Assembly: GCA_014381745.1 (NCBI GenBank)
Contig: JACNLA010000023.1
Location: 1 to 64,000 of the forward strand
Direction of reading: 5' to 3'
Length of the DNA stretch: 64,000 bases
Origin: Actinomycetota bacterium
GTDB lineage: Bacteria > Actinomycetota > Acidimicrobiia > Acidimicrobiales > MedAcidi-G1
A program made the translations under genes and the position numbers. Every line of letters starts with the position of its first letter. Positions within the stretch are counted from its first letter, which is position 1. Positions 27,817 to 34,497 of the stretch are shown one piece after another. Under the pieces are notes generated by a model. It saw only the letters and a list, made by a program, of their open reading frames with translations. It was not told the origin of the DNA and did no database searches.

Positions 27817-28968
27817 TCAGGGGAAGCGGGGCAGGACGTTGGTGGCGATCCGGCCCAACTGGTCATTGACCGCTGCGTAGGAATCGCCGGGCATCATCGG
27901 AAACAACATCAGGTTCTCCACTCCGAGCAGATCCCGATACCACTCGATCTGCTCGCCGACATCGTCGGCGGTTCCGACCAGCCAGATCTTTTGATCAATG
28001 GACTCCTCGAGTTCTGGGATCAGGCCGGGTGCGGCGGGCTTCCCATCAGCCCCCATGTAGCCCTTGCTCCACCCGTAGGGGCCCAGGAACTTCCACATCT
28101 CATCGTGGCCCGGACGAACCTCGGCAACCGCCTGTTCATAGGTGTCAGCCACATGCACGCAGCGCACCAACATCCGCTTCTCACCCCGACCAAGGGCAGA
28201 CCCGTGAGCCTCCTCCCAGACCTCACCGAACCGATCCCAGTTCTGTTTCGTGAACGTCGGATGGTTGTTCCAAAACACCCCACCCCAGCCCCAGCGGGGC
28301 ACCTGCTCCAACGTCGGCGGCGATGTGACCGCCTGCCATGTCTCAAACGGGTAGATCGGCTGTGGCACAAGGGTTAGTTCCTCAACAAACCCTCCCCTGT
28401 CGGGAATCCCCGGTGGTGGGAAGTCGTAGACCTCCCCATGAAAGGAGAAGCTCTCCTCGTTTAGTGCCAGGTTGATGACCTGCATCGCCTCGTCGAACTG
28501 AAGCCTGTTGAAGGTGTCGGCATCTGCCCTGTCGGGGTTGTCGAAGCTTCCGATCCTCGTGCCCAACACCTCGGCCTCACGTGGGACGGTTCCCCTGCCG
28601 ACACCCAGGATGGCACGCCCGCCGGAGATGTTGTGGAGCGTGGCGAAATCCTCGGCAAGCCGCAGAGGATGCCACTGGGGAACAATGTTGAACGCCATGC
28701 CGATCCGGAGAAACTCGGTGCGCTCGGCGATTACGGCACCCAGCAGGATTCCGTTCGGCACAACCTCGTAGCCCTCGTACTGGAAGTGGTGCTCGGTCAG
28801 CCAGAAGGAGTCGTAGCCGAGTTCCTCACACAAAACGGCCGTATCGATGATCTGCTCCGTGGCCTCCCAGACAACCTCCCTACCAAAGCGCCGATCCGTG
28901 GGCGCCGGTGGGCCTGCACCGGCATCATCCATCTCCACCCCACCGAACAGGAACACACCGGTACGCAT
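27817..28968 (-). CDS. Luciferase-like (LLM) flavin monooxygenase
   Basis: A 383-residue TIM-barrel protein of the bacterial luciferase superfamily. GYDSFWLTEHHF near residue 46 is the alkanal-monooxygenase/FMN-type signature, and GGRAILGVGRGTVPREAEVLG is the phosphate-binding region. The C-terminal LVGTADDVGEQIEWYRDLLGVENLMLFP is typical. ATG at 28968 with GGTGGA upstream is preferred over an in-frame GTG three codons earlier. This member is distinct from the three F420-type LLM genes later in the island and is probably an FMN monooxygenase opening or hydroxylating a small substrate. Confidence 0.78.
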   Translation of the reverse strand: MRTGVFLFGGVEMDDAGAGPPAPTDRRFGREVVWEATEQIIDTAVLCEELGYDSFWLTEHHFQYEGYEVVPNGILLGAVIAERTEFLRIGMAFNIVPQWHPLRLAEDFATLHNISGGRAILGVGRGTVPREAEVLGTRIGSFDNPDRADADTFNRLQFDEAMQVINLALNEESFSFHGEVYDFPPPGIPDRGGFVEELTLVPQPIYPFETWQAVTSPPTLEQVPRWGWGGVFWNNHPTFTKQNWDRFGEVWEEAHGSALGRGEKRMLVRCVHVADTYEQAVAEVRPGHDEMWKFLGPYGWSKGYMGADGKPAAPGLIPELEESIDQKIWLVGTADDVGEQIEWYRDLLGVENLMLFPMMPGDSYAAVNDQLGRIATNVLPRFP

Positions 28969-29083
28969 GGTTTCCACCGTAGGAGCACAAGACCAAAGGT
29001 GCCCAGCCGCGGACGATCCCCGGAATCACACAACCTGCCTGCCCACTTCGTCTCGTGCGGTAGCCGTGGCTATCTTTGGCGGA

Positions 29084-29101
29084 CCCGGGTGCAAACCCGG
29101 G
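29084..29101 (+). promoter_or_regulatory. GCAA-tetraloop hairpin in leader of ABC transporter
   Basis: CCCGGGT-GCAA-ACCCGGG is a perfect 7-bp stem closed by a GNRA tetraloop, 40 bases before the ATPase GTG. It suggests a structured mRNA leader. I do not recognise a known riboswitch, and the surrounding bases do not fold into a tRNA. Confidence 0.4.
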
Positions 29102-29141
29102 ATCGACCATCAGACACCATGGAACCGCAGCGGAGGATCGA

Positions 29142-29900
29142 GTGGGCACATCCAGCAAGGTAGTAACCAACGGATCCCTGGCCTTTGACAAGATTGGAAT
29201 GGTCTTTCCCGACGGGACCGAGGCACTCAGAGACATCTCCTTCACTGTCGACAAGGGTGAGTTCATTACGGTCGTGGGCCCGTCGGGTTGCGGCAAGTCG
29301 ACGCTCCTCAAGATCGCCTCAGGTCTGCTCGAGCCGACCGGCGGCTCAGTAGCGGTCGACCGCGACCATCTCGGCTACGTATTTCAGGACGCCACGCTCC
29401 TGCAGTGGCGCACCGTGCGGGCAAACGTCGAGCTGTTCAGCGAACTCAACGACGTACCTGTGGTTGAACGCAGGCAGTTGGCTCAGGAGGCAATCGACCT
29501 GGTCGGCCTAAAGGGGTTCGAGGACCACTACCCCAAGTCTCTCTCGGGCGGAATGAAAATGCGGTGCTCCCTGGCCCGATCTCTCACCCTCAAGCCGCCC
29601 GTGTTCCTGTTCGACGAACCGTTCGGAGCGGTCGACGAGATCACACGGGAGCACCTCAACAGCGAGACCCAACAACTGTTCCTGCGAGAAGGGTTTGCCG
29701 GCCTCTTCATCACCCACTCGATCAGCGAGGCGGTGTTTCTCTCCACCAAGGTGCTCGTAATGTCGGCCCGGCCGGGCCGGATCGTCGCCGAGTTCGACGT
29801 TCCCTTCGACTACCCGCGCGAACCTGAACTCAGGTTCGATCCAGACTTTGCAGAGTTAAGCGGAAGGGTGTCCGTTGAGCTGCGGGGGTCACACTCATGA
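29142..29900 (+). CDS. Nitrate/taurine/pyrimidine-type ABC transporter ATPase
   Basis: A 252-residue ATPase of the SsuB/TauB/ThiZ group. Walker A is GPSGCGKST near residue 45. The Q-loop is in GYVFQDATLLQW, the signature is LSGGMKMRCSLARSL, and Walker B is VFLFDEPFGAVDE. GTG at 29142 has an ideal CGGAGG six bases upstream. It overlaps the permease start by 4 bases. No binding protein is encoded nearby, so the cargo is unknown. The catabolic surroundings favour a nitrogenous base or pyrimidine. Confidence 0.88.
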   Translation: MGTSSKVVTNGSLAFDKIGMVFPDGTEALRDISFTVDKGEFITVVGPSGCGKSTLLKIASGLLEPTGGSVAVDRDHLGYVFQDATLLQWRTVRANVELFSELNDVPVVERRQLAQEAIDLVGLKGFEDHYPKSLSGGMKMRCSLARSLTLKPPVFLFDEPFGAVDEITREHLNSETQQLFLREGFAGLFITHSISEAVFLSTKVLVMSARPGRIVAEFDVPFDYPREPELRFDPDFAELSGRVSVELRGSHS

Positions 29901-30754
29901 CCACAAACGACGATCAGACAACCAAAGCCCCCGACCCGACCGGCGCACCGGAAGCGAGCCGGGCGGTAAGAGTCTCCAAGGCCGTGCTGCCACCCCTCGG
30001 GCTTGGGCTGGCACTCGTCGGCTTCTGGTACTACGTCTCATACGTGGTGCTCGAAGAGAGCCGCCGCTTCCTCCTTCGACCCATCCACCAGGTGATAGAG
30101 GTGGGGTTCCTCGACGCCGACAACCGAACTGATGAGCTCCAAGCCCTTTGGTCAAGCACCAGAATTGCCCTGATCGGACTGTCGATAGCCATCTCCATTG
30201 GCTTCACGCTGGCAATAATCATGAGCCAGGCAAGGGTCGTGGAGAAGGCCATCTTCCCCTACATGGTGACCCTCCAGGCCATTCCCATCCTGGCCGTGGT
30301 GCCGCTCATCTCCTTCTGGTTCGGAACTGGGGCGACCTCACGAATCGTGGTCTGCGTAATGATCTCCCTGTTCCCCATCATCGTGAACACGCTCTTCGGC
30401 CTGCAGTCAGCGGAACAGGGAGCACACGACCTGTTCACGCTCCACCATGCCAGCCGGATGACAAGGCTCAGAAAGCTGATGTTCCCGGCGGCCCTACCGG
30501 CCATCTTCGCCGGGCTCAGGATCTCAGCGGGCCTGTCGGTCATCGGCGCAATCGTCGGCGACTTCTTCTTCGGCAAGGGCGACGCCGGAATCGGTCAACT
30601 CCTGCGGAGACATGCCAGCAGGCTCAACGGCGAGGAACTGCTCGCCTCGGTGATCCTGTCATCGCTGCTCGGTGTGGTCGTGTTCGGCTTCTTCGGCTGG
30701 ATCCAGAAGCGGGCAACAGGCCGCTGGCACGACGCCATCACAGCAGAGGCCTGA
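29897..30754 (+). CDS. ABC transporter permease (SsuC/ThiX-like)
   Basis: A 285-residue permease of the BPD_transp_1 family with about six transmembrane helices. The cytoplasmic coupling loop appears as HHASRMTRLRKLMFPAALPAIFAGLRISAG (E-A-A-x3-G-like region). It is translationally coupled to the ATPase. Together they form an importer lacking a substrate-binding protein in this window. A short inverted repeat at 30749-30785 spans its stop and the stop of the convergent ridA. Confidence 0.85.
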   Translation: MTTNDDQTTKAPDPTGAPEASRAVRVSKAVLPPLGLGLALVGFWYYVSYVVLEESRRFLLRPIHQVIEVGFLDADNRTDELQALWSSTRIALIGLSIAISIGFTLAIIMSQARVVEKAIFPYMVTLQAIPILAVVPLISFWFGTGATSRIVVCVMISLFPIIVNTLFGLQSAEQGAHDLFTLHHASRMTRLRKLMFPAALPAIFAGLRISAGLSVIGAIVGDFFFGKGDAGIGQLLRRHASRLNGEELLASVILSSLLGVVVFGFFGWIQKRATGRWHDAITAEA

Positions 30755-30779
30755 TCTAGACCCGCCGACCGGGGCAGCA

Positions 30780-31166
30780 TCAGGCGACAGCCACCACCGC
30801 AACCTCGACCTTCCAGGCAGGCTGCGCCAACTCAGGTACGTAGACAAGCGTCGAGGCCACCAGGTTTCCCAACAGCGCATTGTCACGAGCGGCCATAACC
30901 GCTCCAATCTCCTCGCCGGAGACCACATAGGTGATGACCGAAACGACATCTTCGAAACCCATCGAGGCCTCTTCAAGAATCGCTTCAATATTGGACCACA
31001 CCGTGGTGGCCTGACCGGCAACGTCTACGCACACGGAACCATCGGGTTCGATGGGTACCACCCCGGATGTGTGGAGAATCCGATCGGCGTGTACAGACAT
31101 CACAGCATGGGCGTAGTTGGCAGCGGGTGGGGCAATTCCGTCCGGACTGATTCGTTCAGGCCCCAT
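30780..31166 (-). CDS. RidA/RutC-family enamine/imine deaminase
   Basis: A 128-residue YjgF/RidA protein. [44 protein letters not shown] and [26 protein letters not shown] follow the family pattern, although the usual C-terminal catalytic-site Arg segment is replaced by STLVYV. RidA proteins hydrolyse reactive enamines or aminoacrylate-type intermediates, and RutC does so in pyrimidine catabolism. ATG at 31166 is used. It is divergent from an F420-type LLM gene across 58 bases with mirror-image -10 elements, reminiscent of a rut-like pairing. Confidence 0.82.
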   Translation of the reverse strand: MGPERISPDGIAPPAANYAHAVMSVHADRILHTSGVVPIEPDGSVCVDVAGQATTVWSNIEAILEEASMGFEDVVSVITYVVSGEEIGAVMAARDNALLGNLVASTLVYVPELAQPAWKVEVAVVAVA

Positions 31167-31174
31167 GCAGAAGG

Positions 31175-31216
31175 ACGCTAGCCGGATGAAGCCGGAGAAG
31201 ACCGCCGGGCTAGCGT
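31175..31216. promoter_or_regulatory. Mirror-image divergent leaderless promoters (ridA / LLM)
   Basis: ACGCTAGCC (31175-31183) and GGCTAGCGT (31208-31216) are perfect inverted copies. Read outward, each gives GGCTAGCGT followed by exactly 8 bases and then ATG, so TAGCGT fits a TANNNT -10 box for leaderless mRNAs in both directions. The 9-bp identity may also make it an operator. Confidence 0.5.
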
Positions 31217-31224
31217 TGCCGACC

Positions 31225-32250
31225 ATGACCTCCAGAATCGCCCTCTACCTCCAGGACAAACACCCGATCCCATATGAGTTGGAGATGGCCCGTTACGCCG
31301 AGGAACGGGGAATCACCGAAATCTGGCAGGCCGACACCAGGCTGGCCCGAGACTGTGTGGTGATGATGAGTGCCCTGCTGGCCGAAACCAACACTGTCCG
31401 CGTCGGATCCGGAGTACTCCCGATCTGGACCAGGAACCCGGCGATCATCGCCGCCACGTGGAGCACGATGTGGGAGCTGGCCGGACCGGCCGCCGACGGG
31501 ACCAGCCGGGTAATGCTGGGCCTTGGTGCGTGGTGGGAACCAATCACGTCCAGAGTAGGCGAGAACCGGCGCCGGCCCCTGAAGGCCATGCGCGAGAACA
31601 TCGAGTCGATTCGCCAACTCTTCACGATGGAAGAGGTCAGCTACACGGGCGAGTTCGTGAACCTGGACAGGGTGAGCCTGGACGTGGCATACGGCGATGT
31701 CGGACCTCGCGACATTCCGATCTACCTGGGTGCCACTGGCCCGAAGATGCTGGAGTTGGCTGGCGAGATTTGTGACGGCGTCGTCCTCAACTACGTGGTC
31801 ACGCCCGACTACATCCGCGAGGCGGTCGCACGCGTCGAGGTCGGAGCAGAGAGGGCCGGCCGGTCCCTGGACGACGTCGACCGTCCCGAACTGCTCGTCT
31901 GCTCGCTCTCCGATGATGACCCGGATGAGGCGGTCCGGACTGGCAAGTCACTTGTCGCCTACTACCTCGGCACGGAGCCACACATCATGGAAGCCAGCGG
32001 GGCAGACCCCGAACTGGTGGACCGCGTCAAGGAGGTGGTCGGCTGGCCTGCCACCGAGGCCGACTACCGACGGGCCGCCGACCTCATCCCCGACGATCTG
32101 GCCCGCTCCCTCATGGCGGTCGGTACCGCAACCCAATGTCGTGACACGGTGGCGGAGTACGTGGACGCTGGGGTCACCTGCCCGGTCCTCTACCCGCTCA
32201 TGGACGACATGGTTCCAGTGATCGACGCCTTCTCCGCCTGGAGCCCGTGA
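31225..32250 (+). CDS. F420-type LLM oxidoreductase
   Basis: A 341-residue TIM-barrel oxidoreductase of the methylene-H4MPT reductase-like (F420) branch. The N-terminus is [20 protein letters not shown], followed by [37 protein letters not shown] is the F420-family strand and loop, and [25 protein letters not shown] is the conserved later barrel part. It is paralogous over its whole length to the LLM gene at 43382-44383. It is coupled by a 4-base overlap to the following amidohydrolase. It probably reduces or opens a heterocycle. The substrate is unknown. Confidence 0.8.
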   Translation: MTSRIALYLQDKHPIPYELEMARYAEERGITEIWQADTRLARDCVVMMSALLAETNTVRVGSGVLPIWTRNPAIIAATWSTMWELAGPAADGTSRVMLGLGAWWEPITSRVGENRRRPLKAMRENIESIRQLFTMEEVSYTGEFVNLDRVSLDVAYGDVGPRDIPIYLGATGPKMLELAGEICDGVVLNYVVTPDYIREAVARVEVGAERAGRSLDDVDRPELLVCSLSDDDPDEAVRTGKSLVAYYLGTEPHIMEASGADPELVDRVKEVVGWPATEADYRRAADLIPDDLARSLMAVGTATQCRDTVAEYVDAGVTCPVLYPLMDDMVPVIDAFSAWSP

Positions 32251-33614
32251 TCGCCACCACGCTGATAACGGGAGGTGCCGTCGTAACCGTTGACGACGAG
32301 GGTCATGTTCTGGACCCGGGCTGGGTCCTCGTCAACAACGACCTGATCGCCGAGACCGGTACAGGGGATCCCCCGGCCGAAGCCCGCCGATCAGCCGAGT
32401 TGGTCCTGGATGTATCGGGCAGTGCGGTAATGCCAGGCATGGTCAACGGCCACACCCATCTATTCCAGACCCTCTTCAGGGGCCTTGCCGACGACAAGCC
32501 GCTACTGGAGTGGCTACGGGACTGCATCTGGCCAGGGGCGACCGAGTTGGATGCCGAGGCCGCGCACGCAGCGGCAACCCTCGGCATGGTCGAAAACCTC
32601 CGCGGTGGAGCCACGTCGATCGTCGACCACCAATACATCCACGGCGCACCGGCCATCGACGACGCCGTCTGCCGCGCCGCAGCCGAAACCGGAGTGAGGT
32701 TCGTCCTTGCCAGCGGATGGGCGGACCGCAACTACCACCCGCCCCTCACCGAATCCGCCGACACCGTTATCGACCGGATACGACCAGTACGTGAGACATG
32801 GCACGGCGCAGCGAATGGAAGGATCAGCGTCGGGCTGGCCCCGCTCATTCCATGGGGCTGCTCCGACGAGGCAGTCGAACTAACGGTGTCGGAGTGCAGG
32901 TCATGGGGTGGATCCACTCATCTCCACTGCGCCGAGACAGCCGTCGAGGTCGAGATGAACCTGGAGGAACGGGGCCAACGACATGTTCCGTGGCTGGATT
33001 CCCTGGGGGTGCTCGGTCCCGATCTCCAGTTGGCACACTCGGTTTGGCTGGACGATTCGGAACTGGACCTTATTGCACAGAGCGGTGCGATGGTTGTCCA
33101 CTGTCCGGTCTCAAACATGTATCTGGCATCCGGTGTCGCCAGGATCCGGGAGATGCTGGACATGGGCATCACCGTCGCCCTGGCCACCGACGGGCCGGGC
33201 AGCAACAACCGCCAGGACATGTTCGAGGCGTGCAAGGCCACGGTGCTTCTCCAGAAGGTGGACCGCCTCGACGCCACGGTTCTACAACCGGAGGAGGTCC
33301 TGGAAATGGCCTGCAGGGGCGGGGCATCGGCAATGGGTAGACCAGATGATCTGGGCTCCATTCAGCCCGGGATGAAGGCCGATCTCGTTGTCGTGGACCT
33401 GACCACCCCATTCTCAGCCCCGGTCCACAGGGTCCCATCGGCCCTCGTCTACTGCGCGTCACCCCGCGACGTACTCCACGTCATGGTCGACGGAAACCTC
33501 CTTATGCGGGACCGCACGATGACGACCATCAACGAGCATGAAGCCATCGCCCGGGCTACTGACTCGGCACGTCGGGTCTTTGGCCGTGCAGGTATTACCA
33601 CGAGGCTCACCTGA
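32247..33614 (+). CDS. Amidohydrolase (guanine/8-oxoguanine/triazine deaminase type)
   Basis: A 455-residue TrzA/AtzA-type amidohydrolase, expected to deaminate an aromatic N-heterocycle. Metal motifs are [18 protein letters not shown] near residue 60 (H-x-H), [12 protein letters not shown] near residue 220 (third His and catalytic Glu), [14 protein letters not shown] (fourth His) and [17 protein letters not shown] (Asp). GTG overlaps the LLM stop (GTGA). It is the middle of an operon-like run leading to ygfM-xdhD. The substrate is uncertain between guanine-like, pterin-like and triazine-like rings. Confidence 0.82.
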   Translation: MIATTLITGGAVVTVDDEGHVLDPGWVLVNNDLIAETGTGDPPAEARRSAELVLDVSGSAVMPGMVNGHTHLFQTLFRGLADDKPLLEWLRDCIWPGATELDAEAAHAAATLGMVENLRGGATSIVDHQYIHGAPAIDDAVCRAAAETGVRFVLASGWADRNYHPPLTESADTVIDRIRPVRETWHGAANGRISVGLAPLIPWGCSDEAVELTVSECRSWGGSTHLHCAETAVEVEMNLEERGQRHVPWLDSLGVLGPDLQLAHSVWLDDSELDLIAQSGAMVVHCPVSNMYLASGVARIREMLDMGITVALATDGPGSNNRQDMFEACKATVLLQKVDRLDATVLQPEEVLEMACRGGASAMGRPDDLGSIQPGMKADLVVVDLTTPFSAPVHRVPSALVYCASPRDVLHVMVDGNLLMRDRTMTTINEHEAIARATDSARRVFGRAGITTRLT

Positions 33615-33756
33615 GGCAAGATCCTCCCACTCCGGCCCTTGAGTGAACCGGGCCTGGTGCTATCGTCGAAGACACAAATCGGATCATCTGCTCGACCGCC
33701 TGGCGTATCCACGGGAGAGCCCACAACAACCCGCTGGGAAGAAGGGTTGGAGGGCA

Positions 33757-34497
33757 ATGCCGCGAGCAACCAGTTACCACCGGCCAACAACCATCGAAGG
33801 TGCCGTCACTCTCCTGGCCGCACAGGACCACATGGCCCTCGCCGGTGGAACCATCCTGAACGCCGATGACGACCCCACGCCCGTGGCCATGGTCGATCTT
33901 CAGGGCCTGGGTTTGACGGACATGGAGTCAGGTGCCGATCGGATCCGGTTGGGCGCAATGGTCACCCTCGACAACCTGAAGTCCGATGACCGTGTGCCCG
34001 ATAGCGTGCGCGATGCCGCACGGGCAGAGTTGCCGAGCACCCTGAGAACCCTCGCCACGGTCGGCGGAACAGTCGCAGTTGGCGACCCCGACAGCGTTCT
34101 GCTGGCCGCCCTGCTGGTCCATGCCGCAGAGGTCCACGTAGCTGGACCCGACGGAACCGGCGGCGCACCGCTGGCCAACGTACTCAGGTCCAACGGCCCG
34201 TGTCACGGCCACCTGATCACCGCTGTCTCCCTGACAACCGGAGGAACCACCGTGTGTGAGTCCGTCGGCCGCACTCCTGCCGATACGCCGATCGTCTCAG
34301 CGACCGGGCGGTACCTTGACGGCGTGACCACGGTCGCCCTCACCGGGGTGGCATCCACTCCGGTGCTGATCGATCCAGGGGACCCGACGTCGGGTCTCGA
34401 ACCGCTGGGCGACTTCCGGGGCAGTGCCGACTATCGCCTGCACCTGGCCTCGGTGTTGACCGATCGGATTCTCGCCTCGCTGAAGGACGCTTCCTGA
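33757..34497 (+). CDS. ygfM: YgfM-like FAD-type subunit of XdhD system
   Basis: A 246-residue CoxM/FAD-domain protein, shorter than a normal hydroxylase FAD subunit (~285, as at 53031). The order of segments matches E. coli YgfM as I remember it: YHRPTTIEGAVTLLA, ALAGGTILNAD, RIRLGAMVTLDNLK, TLATVGGTVAVGDPDSVLLAALL. The usual FAD-binding GGN-I/x-A-x-A-x-P-x-x-D loop is altered (GGTVAVGDPDSV), so FAD binding may be weakened. ATG follows TTGGAGGGCA. The stop shares a base with the xdhD ATG. It probably partners with XdhD. Confidence 0.75.
   Translation: MPRATSYHRPTTIEGAVTLLAAQDHMALAGGTILNADDDPTPVAMVDLQGLGLTDMESGADRIRLGAMVTLDNLKSDDRVPDSVRDAARAELPSTLRTLATVGGTVAVGDPDSVLLAALLVHAAEVHVAGPDGTGGAPLANVLRSNGPCHGHLITAVSLTTGGTTVCESVGRTPADTPIVSATGRYLDGVTTVALTGVASTPVLIDPGDPTSGLEPLGDFRGSADYRLHLASVLTDRILASLKDAS

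Noticed and set aside
29040-29110. tRNA-like T-arm (stem CCGGG, loop TGCAAAC)
   Set aside because: The loop lacks the normal TTC, no anticodon arm or matching 7-bp acceptor stem can be drawn, and a coding leader is a better explanation.
30749-30785. Inverted repeat GCCTGAT/ATCAGGC as a bidirectional terminator
   Set aside because: The arms are only 7 bp with a 23-base loop and largely consist of the two stop codons of convergent genes, so chance is likely.
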